From Natranaerofaba carboxydovora (GTDB taxonomy: Bacteria; Bacillota; Natranaerobiia; Natranaerobiales; Natranaerofabaceae), in assembly GCF_022539405.1 (NCBI RefSeq), contig NZ_CP054394.1:1552501-1616500 (forward strand): a stretch of 64,000 nt of DNA. The letters run 5' to 3'. Of this stretch, positions 8,281 through 17,394 are shown one piece after another. Under the pieces are notes generated by a model. That model worked only from the letters and a program-made list of their open reading frames with translations. It did no database searches and was not told the origin of the DNA. Every line of letters starts with the position of its first letter. The first letter of the stretch is position 1. A program made the position numbers and the translations under genes.

Positions 8281-8318
8281 AAAAAAATATGCCTCAAGGC
8301 TTTAGTTAACCTTGAGGC
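8281..8318 (-). terminator. Rho-independent terminator after ytfJ
   Basis: Read on the minus strand, GCCTCAAGG pairs with CCTTGAGGC across a short loop and is followed by ATATTTTTTT. The ytfJ stop codon lies in the loop. It closes the DUF2953-ytfJ unit and separates it from dacB. Confidence 0.85.
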
Positions 8319-8758
8319 TGATTAAATGGAGAGCTTCCCTGCTGGTTTTGCTGATTTTGTTGGTTTTGCTGGTTCTTAGCATTTTGCATCATGGTTTTTA
8401 GTTGTTCAACAAGCTGTGGAGCATAGTCTACAATTTTATCTAGTATTTGGTGATCATCAACCGTCATTAGTCTAACTTGCTCATTGTTAACAACCAAAAA
8501 GGCAACTGGCTGAACTGAAACTCCTGCTCCACTTCCACCGCCAAATGGTAAAGACTGCTGATTATTTTGACTTGAGGATGTTGATGAGTTAAATTCACTA
8601 CCTCCTGCACAGAAACCAAAATTCACTCTAGATATAGGAATAATAACACTTCCATCAGGTGTTTCTACAGGATTACCCACAATGGTATTTACCTCAACCA
8701 TTTGTTTAATGCTTTCCATTGCTGTTTTCATTAAGCCCTGGATGGGATGATTATCCAT
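8306..8758 (-). CDS. ytfJ: Sporulation protein YtfJ/GerW
   Basis: A soluble protein of 150 aa. The core MKTAMESIKQMVEVNTIVG, GSVIIPISRVNFGFCAGGSEF and GGSGAGVSVQPVAFLVV is the YtfJ (GerW) family signature. In Bacillus it is made in the forespore under sigma-F/G control and is needed for germination with some nutrients. The C-terminal tail carries NQQNQQNQQNQQ, a low-complexity Asn-Gln repeat that may vary in length. The ATG follows AAGGAGG by eight bases. The gene overlaps the 3' end of the upstream DUF2953 gene by 28 bases, which implies coupled translation. Confidence 0.92.
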   Translation of the reverse strand: MDNHPIQGLMKTAMESIKQMVEVNTIVGNPVETPDGSVIIPISRVNFGFCAGGSEFNSSTSSSQNNQQSLPFGGGSGAGVSVQPVAFLVVNNEQVRLMTVDDHQILDKIVDYAPQLVEQLKTMMQNAKNQQNQQNQQNQQGSSPFNQPQG

Positions 8759-9360
8759 TTTTTAATCCTCCTTCTTATCAAGTTAAATATTTGTCTAATA
8801 GTAATTAATGTTAAATGAACCAACCTAAATTGAATTTTGCAGCTTAGCTCTATTTCAAATTTATACTGATTATAAAATGGTTTGATAGTAATATTTTCTT
8901 TATAATCATTACTGGCTGATATATTATTTGTTATTGGTTTCATTATTCCCATTATGCTATAAATAAAACCCATTGCTATTGCAGTTGACGAAGCATTTTT
9001 TAAGCCAATAAAGAATTTTAAATATAGTTTGTGCAAAATAATAGAATTTATAAACTGCATCATAGATTGTTTAAGCATTTCAAACGAAATATTTGATTTT
9101 TTCTTTTTTGATTTATTTTTAGATTTTATTTTTTGTCTGATATTACTAAATTTTTGTCTTAGGCTTATAATTTTATGTAATATCTTTTGAATTCTTTTTG
9201 TATCTAGGGTTATTTTTATTATTCCAAACAAAGTAGTTATAATTATTTTGAAATTCCAGCTAGTATCTTGACAAGCATAGAAATCTACCTCAACATAGAT
9301 TGGCATTAACTGTATAGTCAAATAAATTGTCAGCACAGCCATAACATAATATATAATCAA
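8731..9360 (-). CDS. DUF2953 membrane-anchored protein
   Basis: About 209 aa. One N-terminal membrane segment (IIYYVMAVLTIYLTIQLMPIY) is followed by a region with a strongly basic central stretch (KSKNKSKKKKS). The C-terminal half contains YNQYKFEIELSCKIQFRLVHLTLI, which is typical of DUF2953 proteins that precede ytfJ in spore formers. The role is unknown; location suggests sporulation or germination. The frame begins at GTG 9393, but TTG 9360 follows GAGGTGG by five bases and is the more likely start. Its codons are more AT-rich than those of its neighbours. Confidence 0.7.
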   Translation of the reverse strand: MIIYYVMAVLTIYLTIQLMPIYVEVDFYACQDTSWNFKIIITTLFGIIKITLDTKRIQKILHKIISLRQKFSNIRQKIKSKNKSKKKKSNISFEMLKQSMMQFINSIILHKLYLKFFIGLKNASSTAIAMGFIYSIMGIMKPITNNISASNDYKENITIKPFYNQYKFEIELSCKIQFRLVHLTLITIRQIFNLIRRRIKKWIIIPSRA

Positions 9361-9417
9361 AAATACCACCTCATCATTTATTATTTTCGTCACGAGGAAA
9401 TTATATCCACATAAAAC

Positions 9418-9446
9418 AAAAAAACCCGGTAAATTTTTTACCAGGT
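9418..9446 (-). terminator. Rho-independent terminator after scpB
   Basis: On the minus strand AACCTGGTAAA pairs with TTTACCGGGTT around a short loop and runs into seven T residues. It ends the trpS/scpA/scpB transcript and lies between the repeat relic at 9458 and the DUF2953 gene. Confidence 0.85.
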
Positions 9447-9457
9447 TAGTAATTCAT

Positions 9458-9520
9458 AATCTTAAGATGTATCAATTGTAAACATTTCACTTATGTGAAT
9501 AGACTTTTTGTGGCGGAATC
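9458..9520 (+). repeat. Right-hand fragment of the dispersed element
   Basis: AATCTTAAGATGTATCAATT, CACTTATGTGAATAGACTTTTTG and the final GCGGAATC correspond to the last 63 bases of the full copies. It lies between the scpB stop (9529) and the scpB terminator. The left two thirds of the element are gone. Confidence 0.75.
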
Positions 9521-9528
9521 ACATTATT

Positions 9529-10065
9529 TTATCCTTTTGATATTTCCTCAATCTCTTCTGGTTTGGGTAAATCTTTTGTAGAGTTTAGGCCAAAGTGTTC
9601 TAAAAATTTTTTTGTCACCCCAAACAAAATTGGTTTTCCAGCAACATCTTTTCTCCCAACTGTGTTAATCAAATCTTTTTTTAATAATGAGTTGATTACT
9701 CCATCAACTTTTACACCTCTTATTTCTTCAATTTCAATTTTTGTTACTGGTTCTTTGTATGCAATTATTGCAAGGGTTTCTAGTGCAGCTTTACTTAATT
9801 TATTTTTCTTGCTATCTTTCTCATATAGCCTGTCCATATAAGGAGCTAACGTAGACTTAGTAACTAGCTGGTAACCACCGGCAACCTCAATAATTTGAAG
9901 TCCTCTATTATCGTCATTACTAAAATCATCATTTAAGTCTTTTATTACTTCTCTAATTACAGCAATATCTTTTTGTAATATCTTTGAAATCTCATTTAAA
10001 GTAACAGGCTCTGCCTTCGTAAACAAAATCCCCTCAATTATAGCTTTCAGTTTTGAGGCTTGCAA
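9529..10065 (-). CDS. scpB: Chromosome segregation and condensation protein ScpB
   Basis: A partner of the SMC-ScpA complex that organises and segregates the chromosome; ScpB forms dimers with two winged-helix domains. The signatures EGILFTKAEPVTLNEISKIL at the N-terminus and LETLAIIAYKEPVTKIEIEEIRGVKVDGVI in the second domain are clear. Length 178 aa is usual. TTG 10065 follows TAGGAGG by seven bases. It is 16 bases downstream of scpA, the universal partner order. Confidence 0.95.
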   Translation of the reverse strand: MQASKLKAIIEGILFTKAEPVTLNEISKILQKDIAVIREVIKDLNDDFSNDDNRGLQIIEVAGGYQLVTKSTLAPYMDRLYEKDSKKNKLSKAALETLAIIAYKEPVTKIEIEEIRGVKVDGVINSLLKKDLINTVGRKDVAGKPILFGVTKKFLEHFGLNSTKDLPKPEEIEEISKG

Positions 10066-10081
10066 ATTACATCCTCCTAAT

Positions 10082-10867
10082 TTAACCTATATTTATAACA
10101 CCCTCATAGTTAAGCTTTATCCAAATTGGTGCAAATACACCTTCTTGGATAACATCTAATCTGGCTTCTTTAATCAAATCCAAAAGAGCTAAAAAGCTTA
10201 CTACAAGCTCCTCACACGTAGTGCTATTTTGATTCATCAAATCCTGAAAAATCATTTCCTTATTTTGAGAAGACTCTAAGCTCTCTAGTATAAAACTTTT
10301 CTTTTCTTTTACAGTTACATTTATTCTATTATTTTTTATTTTTTCAAGCTCGTCCTTAACGTTATCCTGCCTGGTTTTTCTTTCTACTACATTATTAAAA
10401 GCTTCAAGTAAATTTATAACGTTTAAGTTCTCAAAATAATCCTCTGAAGAATCTGTTTGATTTATTTGCTTATTTAGATATTCATCAACGCTTGACACTT
10501 TCTTATAGAGTTTACTTTGTTCATTTTCTTTTATCTCCAAATTCTTTGCTATATTCTTATAAAAACGATACTCTACTAGTCTTTTTATTAGCTCTTCACG
10601 AGGATCTTCTTCTTCATCTTCTTCATTATCTTTAGGAGGAGAAGGCAGCAGCATCTTAGACTTAATTTCCATTAAATTTGCAGCCATTACTAAAAATTCA
10701 CTGGCAATCTCTAGATCCATCTGTTTCCACTCTTCAATGTATTCAAAATATTCTTCGGTAATCTCTGATATGGGAATATCATAAATATTAATCTCTCTTT
10801 TCTTAACTAAATGGCATAGAAGATCTAAGGGACCTTCAAAAGCATACAAATTAACTTTATAGCTCAA
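10082..10867 (-). CDS. scpA: Segregation and condensation protein ScpA (kleisin)
   Basis: The kleisin subunit that closes the SMC ring. The N-terminal helical domain has the family motif FEGPLDLLCHLVKKREINIYDIPI; the acidic linker EEDEEEDPREEL follows; and the C-terminal winged helix contains VVSFLALLDLIKEARLDV. Length 261 aa is typical. TTG 10867 follows GAGGG by eight bases. It lies directly downstream of trpS (18 bases) and upstream of scpB, so the three are probably one operon. Confidence 0.95.
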   Translation of the reverse strand: MSYKVNLYAFEGPLDLLCHLVKKREINIYDIPISEITEEYFEYIEEWKQMDLEIASEFLVMAANLMEIKSKMLLPSPPKDNEEDEEEDPREELIKRLVEYRFYKNIAKNLEIKENEQSKLYKKVSSVDEYLNKQINQTDSSEDYFENLNVINLLEAFNNVVERKTRQDNVKDELEKIKNNRINVTVKEKKSFILESLESSQNKEMIFQDLMNQNSTTCEELVVSFLALLDLIKEARLDVIQEGVFAPIWIKLNYEGVINIG

Positions 10868-10885
10868 GTCAAAGCACCCTCACAA

Positions 10886-11869
10886 TTAAAATTTAACATA
10901 TTCTTTAATCTCATCTATGGTTTGTCTTGCAACTTCACCGGCCTTTTTAGCTCCATCATTTAATACCTCATCTACAATTGACGGATTTTCTTCTAATTTT
11001 CTTCTCTTTTCTGCTATAGGTTCTAAGAAGTCTCTCATTACCTCTGCAAGACTCATCTTACACTGAACACAACCGATGCTGCCTTCCCTGCACTTGGAGG
11101 CAAAATTTTCGAACTCATTTTCATTAAAGATAGTATGAAATGTATATACTGTACATACTTCAGGATCTCCAAGGTCATCTTTTCTTACCCTCTGGGGATC
11201 TGTAACCATCATTTTTACTTTTTCTTTAATTTCATCTTCATAAGCTCCTAAAGGTATGGTATTGCCATAACTTTTACTCATTTTGCGGCCATCTACCCCC
11301 GGCAAAAGCGTCACCTTATTTAGAAGGGTTTGTGGTTCTGGGAAAATCTCTCCGTATAGATGATTAAACCTTCTTGCTATTTCCCTTGTCAGTTCGATAT
11401 GTGGTGCCTGATCTTCGCCCACGGGTACTTTGTTAGCTTTATATAACAAAATATCAGCAGCTTGAAGTACAGGATAGCCTAAAAACCCATAAGTAGATAT
11501 TTCTCTTTCGTTCATCTCCTTGAGCTGTTCTTTGTATGTGGGATTTCTTTCTAACCACCCAAGAGGAGTTATCATTGAAAGCATTAAGTGAAGTTCGGCA
11601 TGCTCTTTTACATCAGACTGACGAAAAATTACGTTATTTTCGGGGTCAAGCCCAGCACTTAACCAGTCTATTACCATCTCTCTAACATTATCTCTTAAAT
11701 TTGAAGTATCTTCATAACCAGTTGTCAGCGCATGCCAGTCCACTACGGAAAAGAAACATTTGTGGTCTTTTTGTAATTTAATCCAATTATCAAGAGCTCC
11801 AACCAAGTTTCCTAACTGTAGTTTACCAGTTGGTCTCATTCCGCTAAAAATTATACCTTTTTGTTCCAT
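10886..11869 (-). CDS. trpS: Tryptophan-tRNA ligase
   Basis: Charges tRNA-Trp using ATP and tryptophan. It is a class I enzyme: the HIGH-equivalent region is MRPTGKLQLGNLVGAL and the KMSKS loop is seen exactly in DGRKMSKSYGN. A Cys pair (GSIGCVQCKMSLAEVMRDFL) near residue 270 occurs in many TrpS proteins and may bind metal. Length 327 aa is normal. Only 40 bases separate it from the M50 protease gene upstream, so there is no room for a T-box leader here. Confidence 0.96.
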   Translation of the reverse strand: MEQKGIIFSGMRPTGKLQLGNLVGALDNWIKLQKDHKCFFSVVDWHALTTGYEDTSNLRDNVREMVIDWLSAGLDPENNVIFRQSDVKEHAELHLMLSMITPLGWLERNPTYKEQLKEMNEREISTYGFLGYPVLQAADILLYKANKVPVGEDQAPHIELTREIARRFNHLYGEIFPEPQTLLNKVTLLPGVDGRKMSKSYGNTIPLGAYEDEIKEKVKMMVTDPQRVRKDDLGDPEVCTVYTFHTIFNENEFENFASKCREGSIGCVQCKMSLAEVMRDFLEPIAEKRRKLEENPSIVDEVLNDGAKKAGEVARQTIDEIKEYVKF

Positions 11870-11908
11870 TATTTTTTAAACCTCCTATAGTTCTTAGATA
11901 TTATTTTG

Positions 11909-12601
11909 TCATAAAAAATTAAATAAATTAAATGGTAAATACATAAGTTCCATTATTCTATTAGCAAGGGGAACTAAAACATTTCCTATAACACCAGTAA
12001 ATAAAAGCAGGATTAATATTATAAATCCATACTGATTAAAAAAATCAATAATATTTTCGTGTTCTCTTGGCAAAAGTCCTCTAAGAATTTTGGACCCGTC
12101 AAGGGGTGGAATAGGTAACAGATTAAAAATCGCAAGATAAACATTAAGAATTATTATCCAACTCAATACAAAAAGTCCTACACTTTCTTGAATTACAGGT
12201 GGGTTTAATGGACTTTGCGGATTTATAATCATCATAAAAGTTGTTGGCGTTATGTTCATAAAAAATCTAATAAAAAAATCCGTAAAGCCAATAAATACAA
12301 AAGCCATTACCAGATTACTAAGGGGTCCGGCTAAAGCAACATATAGAAGCCCCTGCTTCATTGGCATATCCCTTCTAAAATTAACAGGATTTACTGGAAC
12401 AGGCTTTGCCCAACCAAAACCAACAAACCATAACATTATAAGTCCAATAGGATCAAGATGACTTACTGGATTAAGGGTAAGTCTTCCGTGCATTTTTGCA
12501 GTACCATCTCCTAGATAATAAGCTACCCTACCGTGAGAATACTCATGCACTGTAAGTGCAATTAATAAAGCAGGTATCCTAAATAAAAGGTCATCACCCA
12601 T
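11909..12601 (-). CDS. Site-2 protease family membrane metallopeptidase (M50)
   Basis: A 230-aa membrane protein with about five hydrophobic segments. The zinc site HEYSH (HExxH) lies in the first segment (LIALTVHEYSHGRVAYYLGD), and the third ligand motif is seen in FNLLPIPPLDGSKIL. It is the short YwhC/SpoIVFB-like group without PDZ or CBS domains, whose substrates are mostly unknown. Its ATG overlaps the end of the DHH-CBS-nucleotidyltransferase gene by eight bases. The call to family is firm; no sporulation role can be claimed from the sequence. Confidence 0.9.
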   Translation of the reverse strand: MGDDLLFRIPALLIALTVHEYSHGRVAYYLGDGTAKMHGRLTLNPVSHLDPIGLIMLWFVGFGWAKPVPVNPVNFRRDMPMKQGLLYVALAGPLSNLVMAFVFIGFTDFFIRFFMNITPTTFMMIINPQSPLNPPVIQESVGLFVLSWIIILNVYLAIFNLLPIPPLDGSKILRGLLPREHENIIDFFNQYGFIILILLLFTGVIGNVLVPLANRIMELMYLPFNLFNFL

Positions 12602-15254
12602 TTTTTGCTTCTCCTTTCTTAGAAAAGAAATCCATTACAAATTCTATCTCTTCATCGACTGAATTTACAAGTCCATCAAGCCGTGCTTTTCTGACTTGTT
12701 CTAATACTTCTTTGTATATTGGTCCAGGTTCAATGCCTAAGGATTTTAAGTCTTCTCCTGTTATTTCTATACCTATTCCCTGTAATTCATCCATATAATG
12801 ATAGATGTTTTCCCGTATTTGAAAAGAATCATTTTCGGCTAAAATATACAAAACGGTCTCAAGGGGAAGCCCTTCCATAATTTCTGCTAATTCACTATTC
12901 TTAATATCTTTTTGTTTAAGTTTATTTGAAATTTCAGGTGTTTTTTTAAGAGTCTCAAATATTACCTCCCTAACTTTTTTTGCAATTTTAATTCTCTCAA
13001 AATAGGAATCTATTAAAGAAAAAGACTGACCAAAAAACAACACAGAAAAAACAACAGCTTCTTTGCTAATAGAATAACTAAAGTTTTTGCGTTTGCTGTT
13101 ATACCATTTAATTACATCTTCTACATTATATAGCATTTTTACTTTTTTATCATCTAATCTAACACCAGGAAAAATATTATTTAATATACCCAGGTTATCT
13201 ATTCTACGAATTGCCTCAGGATAGTTAGGTTCATGAAAAACAAGCCTCAATTCTTCATGCAGCTTTTCTCCTGGCAGTTTTTCTATCACCCCTGTTTCTA
13301 CAGCATTTTTGATAAAAAGAAGTGTCTGCTCTTCAATTATAAATCCTAATCTGGTCTCAAACCTTATTGCTCTAAATATTCTTGTTGGATCTTCCACAAA
13401 GCTCAGGTTATAAAGAACCCGTATATGTCTTTTCTTTAAATCTTCCCTACCATTAAAGAAGTCTAACAATTTGCCAAAAGATGAAATGTTAAGTTCTACA
13501 GCCATTGTATTAATAGTAAAATCCCTACGATATAAATCTTGTTTTATTGTACTCTTTTCAACTTCAGGAGCAGCAGCCGGAAAGGCATAAAACTCAATCC
13601 TTGCAGTTGCAAAATCTATCCTCAGACCCTGAGGAAGAGTTAGGGTGGCTGTCTGAAATTGAGGAAAAGTTTTGAGTTCACCATTCAAATAATTAGCGAG
13701 TATTTTGGAAAGGGAAATAGCATCCTTTTCTACTACTAAGTCTAGGTCTATATTGTTTTTGCCAAGTAAAAGATCTCTAACAAATCCTCCAACTCCATAA
13801 ACTTTATAGCCTTCCTTCTCAGCTTTTTGACCAATTAAATAAAGTAACCCAACAACTCTTTCAGGTAATCTCTCATTAATTAATTCTTTAATATCTTCTT
13901 TTTCTTCATCTACTTCTTTTAAATACAGATTCTCTTTTTCTTCTGCCTTTTCACTCAAGCCATGCTGAATCCTTAGTAGATCAGACCTTGTAACAATACC
14001 AACTAACCTACCTGCTGAATTGAGAACAGGTAGTCTACCCACATTTTTATTAACTAGCAAATGCTGTATTTCTCTCAAAGGAGTTTCGGGTGTTATAGTA
14101 ACAACTTTTTGTGACATGTAACCTTTTACAGGTGCATGTCCAAGCCCATGGTGCTGTGCTTTTTCTACATCTCTTCTTGATATTACACCAACAAGTTTAT
14201 TTTCGTTTTCATCATTAACTATAGGCAAACCACTATGACCATAACGCATCATAGTTTTACCAGCTTCCTCAACAGTAATATCCATCGAAATTGTCTTAAC
14301 AGGCTTTGACATAATAGTTTCTGCATTTATATGAACAGGCAAATGCCAGTTAAGTAACTCTATAATTCGACCCTTGATCTCTTTAATATCAGTACCATGG
14401 TTATCAATTGTTGCTGAAGCTGCCTGATCGTGACCCTTACCATCAAAATGTTCAATAACCCTTCTAACATTTAACTCCTTTCTCCTACTTCTAGAAACTA
14501 TATGAATTTTATTTTTTAAATTTACAATAATAAAAAACATATCAACATTTTCTATTTCCATTAACTTATGTATCAGTATTGCAAGACCTGCTATGAATTC
14601 CTCTCTCTGGGCTATCGATATTCCTATTTTATAATCATTAATATTATAGTTTTCAGTATTAATAAGAAGCTCTTCTAGCAAATCTCTTTGTTCTTTTTCA
14701 AGGGTATCAGTAACATACTCTCTTATTAATTTTAAATCAGCACCACATCTTAGAAGATAACCAACAGCCTCTATATCACGATATGTAGTGGTATCAAAAG
14801 TCATAATCCCTGTATCAGCATATATTCCAAGAGCAAGAATCCCTGCCTCTAATGAACTTAATTCTATATTTTTTTCTTTTATTTCCTCAGTAATCAATGT
14901 ACAGGTAGCACCAACTGTATCCACTACCTGATAAGTAGGGGCTCTATCAAGGTCAAAGTGGGGGTGATGATCAAAAAGAATTAAATTATTCGCCTTTTCT
15001 ATTATTTCTTTTACAAAACTAAGCCGGTTAATATCCCTTGTATCAACAATAATTAAATTATTAATACTACCCGGATCAAAAGTTATTTTTTCAATAAAAG
15101 GAAATGTATCCTTATAAAGTGCCAAAAAAGCTTTAACATTATTACTAATTTGTTCAGGTAAAAGCAGCTTGCTATCAGGATACAGTTTATAAGCTCCAAT
15201 CATGGCAGCAAGACCATCAAAGTCTAGATTGTTATGAGAAGATATAAGATCCAT
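12594..15254 (-). CDS. DHH phosphoesterase-CBS-tRNA nucleotidyltransferase fusion
   Basis: An 886-aa three-part protein. Residues 1-310 are a DHH/DHHA1 phosphoesterase (DFDGLAAMIGAYKLYP, VDTRDI, DHHPHFDLD). Residues about 315-435 hold two CBS motifs that sense adenylates (GHSGLPIVN, NVGRLPVLN). The rest is a class II tRNA nucleotidyltransferase/poly(A) polymerase head (VGGFVRDLLLGKNNIDLDLV, RRDFTINTMAVEL) with its helical body. Such fusions exist in some Firmicutes and usually add A to tRNA 3' ends, with a separate CC-adding enzyme. The A-only role is inference. The ATG at 15254 follows a GGGG site; the gene leads the operon into the M50 protease and trpS. Confidence 0.88.
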   Translation of the reverse strand: MDLISSHNNLDFDGLAAMIGAYKLYPDSKLLLPEQISNNVKAFLALYKDTFPFIEKITFDPGSINNLIIVDTRDINRLSFVKEIIEKANNLILFDHHPHFDLDRAPTYQVVDTVGATCTLITEEIKEKNIELSSLEAGILALGIYADTGIMTFDTTTYRDIEAVGYLLRCGADLKLIREYVTDTLEKEQRDLLEELLINTENYNINDYKIGISIAQREEFIAGLAILIHKLMEIENVDMFFIIVNLKNKIHIVSRSRRKELNVRRVIEHFDGKGHDQAASATIDNHGTDIKEIKGRIIELLNWHLPVHINAETIMSKPVKTISMDITVEEAGKTMMRYGHSGLPIVNDENENKLVGVISRRDVEKAQHHGLGHAPVKGYMSQKVVTITPETPLREIQHLLVNKNVGRLPVLNSAGRLVGIVTRSDLLRIQHGLSEKAEEKENLYLKEVDEEKEDIKELINERLPERVVGLLYLIGQKAEKEGYKVYGVGGFVRDLLLGKNNIDLDLVVEKDAISLSKILANYLNGELKTFPQFQTATLTLPQGLRIDFATARIEFYAFPAAAPEVEKSTIKQDLYRRDFTINTMAVELNISSFGKLLDFFNGREDLKKRHIRVLYNLSFVEDPTRIFRAIRFETRLGFIIEEQTLLFIKNAVETGVIEKLPGEKLHEELRLVFHEPNYPEAIRRIDNLGILNNIFPGVRLDDKKVKMLYNVEDVIKWYNSKRKNFSYSISKEAVVFSVLFFGQSFSLIDSYFERIKIAKKVREVIFETLKKTPEISNKLKQKDIKNSELAEIMEGLPLETVLYILAENDSFQIRENIYHYMDELQGIGIEITGEDLKSLGIEPGPIYKEVLEQVRKARLDGLVNSVDEEIEFVMDFFSKKGEAKNG

Positions 15255-15301
15255 AATAACCCCCCTTACTTCTGTAACATTATACCATAGTTAATATCCA
15301 T

Positions 15302-15332
15302 AAAAAAGCAACCCTTATACCTCAAGGGTTGC
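15302..15332 (-). terminator. Rho-independent terminator overlapping a stop codon
   Basis: On the minus strand GCAACCCTTGAGGTATAAGG folds as GCAACCCTT/AAGGGTTGC followed by six T residues. The last five codons and stop of the 15315-16397 gene form the hairpin. Confidence 0.88.
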
Positions 15333-16397
15333 TCTCTCTCTTCTAGACAAGAGGTCATAAAAAGCTTCTAACCTGGTATGAAGGCCTAATCTGCCGGTAT
15401 GTTCATCTAGAGATAAAGTAAGTATAGGAATATTATAATCTTTAGAAACCTTTGGTAACAAACTTTGAGCTATTATCTCCGGGGCACAGGTAAATGGAAG
15501 TATATGAACAATACCATCATAATTTTCTTTTGCTTTAATTACAGCATCACCTACAGATTCCCTGCCGTGCCCACCAACAAAATGATCAAGATAAGGTTTT
15601 GCAGCATGAACTGCCGGATTTTTCTTTCTAAAAGGCAAAGGGTTAAGGTGCTCTCTAACCCAATTACCCAAGTAAACATTTCGCTTTACTACAGCACCCA
15701 AATTGCCTAAATATTTTTCTATGCCCATATTAGCCCGTTTTTCTAGCAGCATGTATATTTCACCCAAAAGCGCTATTTTAACTGGATTTTCTAATTCTAG
15801 ATTTTTATTCTCATTTAATTCATCAAATCCTTCTCTTGTTACCCTTTCTATATCTTTAATACCTGAAGCCTTATCTAACCTGTCCAAAATCTTTTCATAT
15901 GTATTATCTAGATCTGATTTGTTTTGACAGTAAGGTCTTACCTCTGCTGTATGAATATCAATTTTGTCTATTGCATCAATCTTTGCAATAGTTATTCGGA
16001 GTGCTTTATATATAGTGTTCCAAGAATTTTTGTTTTTTAATTTTTTTAGTTTATCCAAAAATTCATTATAGCTGTGCGGAGGTTCTAAAACTATCATTTC
16101 AAAATTATAACCTAAATCTGTAAGAATTCTTTTTTGTACCTGGGAATAATACCCAAATCTACATGGCCCTACACCACCACCCATTACAATGGTATCCGCA
16201 CCATCTTCTAAAGCCTCAATAAAGTTACCCATATTAAGTTTGAGTGGAAAACAAGCAAACTCCGGTGAATGTTTGACACCTAACTCTATAGTTTTATTAG
16301 TTATTGGAGGTGGTACTATTACTTCAAAACCTAATTCGTTAAATAATGCCTTTACTGGTATACTAATTGTCCCCATATGAGGGAAAGTTATCTTCAT
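15315..16397 (-). CDS. CoA-dehydratase activase-like protein, larger paralogue
   Basis: A 360-aa cytoplasmic protein of the 2-hydroxyacyl-CoA dehydratase/activase-related families (COG3581-like). Cysteines in FACFPLKLNMG, GPCRFGYYSQV and PFTCAPE could hold an iron-sulfur cluster. The C-terminus LDEHTGRLGLHTRLEAF is nearly repeated in the neighbouring gene (LDEHTGEAGINTRVEAF), so the two are paralogues and probably subunits. They overlap by four bases, which implies coupled translation and perhaps a fixed ratio. No ASKHA activase ATPase is nearby. The true reaction is unknown; dehydratase chemistry is only suggested by the family. Confidence 0.75.
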   Translation of the reverse strand: MKITFPHMGTISIPVKALFNELGFEVIVPPPITNKTIELGVKHSPEFACFPLKLNMGNFIEALEDGADTIVMGGGVGPCRFGYYSQVQKRILTDLGYNFEMIVLEPPHSYNEFLDKLKKLKNKNSWNTIYKALRITIAKIDAIDKIDIHTAEVRPYCQNKSDLDNTYEKILDRLDKASGIKDIERVTREGFDELNENKNLELENPVKIALLGEIYMLLEKRANMGIEKYLGNLGAVVKRNVYLGNWVREHLNPLPFRKKNPAVHAAKPYLDHFVGGHGRESVGDAVIKAKENYDGIVHILPFTCAPEIIAQSLLPKVSKDYNIPILTLSLDEHTGRLGLHTRLEAFYDLLSRRERATLEV

Positions 16398-17386
16398 ACA
16401 GCTTGTTTCCTCCTTTTTAACATTTCGACAAAAGCTTCAACTCTGGTATTTATTCCTGCTTCTCCTGTATGTTCATCAAGGGTAATCATTAAAAGGGGTA
16501 TATTCGCCCCTTTCATCTCTCTTTCTACAAGTTCATTAATTAGTGAATCCGGTCCACAACCAAAAGAAACTACCAGAATAATTCCATCAACTTCCCGGTC
16601 AGTTAAACTAGAATATGCCGAACCAATAATTTCTTTTCCAAAGGTCCAAAATATTGGTTTCTCAAGCTTTTTCAGCCCTTTTTCTTTTGACTTTTTACTA
16701 ATCATTTCAGTTGTAATAGGGAAAACATCAGAATTCCTTAGTTTTTCAATCAAGTTATGGTTTATAAAATCATCATTTATGTTGTATGAATGTCCTAAAA
16801 CTGCCACCTTTGTATCTAACATACTTCTTGTATCTAACATGCCCCTTCTTTTATCTGAATGGTTTGAATTAGCCTCCAAAATGTCTAATGGCAGATTACC
16901 GCTTAATAATTCATTTTCATAATTATTCTGGCAGGCAAGGGCTGTATTATATGATTTTAGTGTATCTACCATTCTGCAGTTAAGCTTATTACCCAGACTA
17001 ATTAATTCTTTTAGAAAAGCTAATGGCTTTTTAGTTAAGTCAACAGTAGGACTTAATATTCTATCTTCGCTAAGTTCAAATTGATTTATAATTAGGTTTG
17101 GGAGACCAAATAATTTTGGACAAAGATACTTTTTTCTTTCAACCCCAATGAACCGGGGTGCAAAAATAGTATCAACTTCGTTCTCCTCAATTAACTTTTT
17201 CACATGCCCAAGATAAATTTTAATTGGCAAACATACATCATCTATACATAATTTGACTCCATCGTCTAAAATCTTTTTGTCAGTTTTTGGCGAAACTTTG
17301 ACCTCATAACCTAAATTTTCAAAAAAAGCTTTCCAACCTGGGTAGTAATTATAATACAAAAGTGCCCTTGGTATACCAATTTTCAT
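16394..17386 (-). CDS. CoA-dehydratase activase-like protein, smaller paralogue
   Basis: A 330-aa protein (COG3580-like) paired with the gene at 15315. It starts MKIGIPRALLYYNYYPGWKAFF, typical of DUF2229-type activase-associated proteins. It has Cys residues in LCIDDVCLPIKIYLGH, KYLCPKLFGLPN and SFGCGPDSL that match cluster-binding positions of the dehydratase family. It follows spoVAF by eight bases, so it may be carried on the spoVA transcript. A sporulation link is possible but not shown. The ATG at 17386 lies just downstream of an AGGTGAA site at the end of spoVAF. Confidence 0.75.
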   Translation of the reverse strand: MKIGIPRALLYYNYYPGWKAFFENLGYEVKVSPKTDKKILDDGVKLCIDDVCLPIKIYLGHVKKLIEENEVDTIFAPRFIGVERKKYLCPKLFGLPNLIINQFELSEDRILSPTVDLTKKPLAFLKELISLGNKLNCRMVDTLKSYNTALACQNNYENELLSGNLPLDILEANSNHSDKRRGMLDTRSMLDTKVAVLGHSYNINDDFINHNLIEKLRNSDVFPITTEMISKKSKEKGLKKLEKPIFWTFGKEIIGSAYSSLTDREVDGIILVVSFGCGPDSLINELVEREMKGANIPLLMITLDEHTGEAGINTRVEAFVEMLKRRKQAV

Positions 17387-17394
17387 AGCTAAAA

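Noticed and set aside
11870-11908. T-box leader for trpS
   Set aside because: Only about 40 bases separate trpS from the upstream gene, with no T-box sequence or terminator pair.
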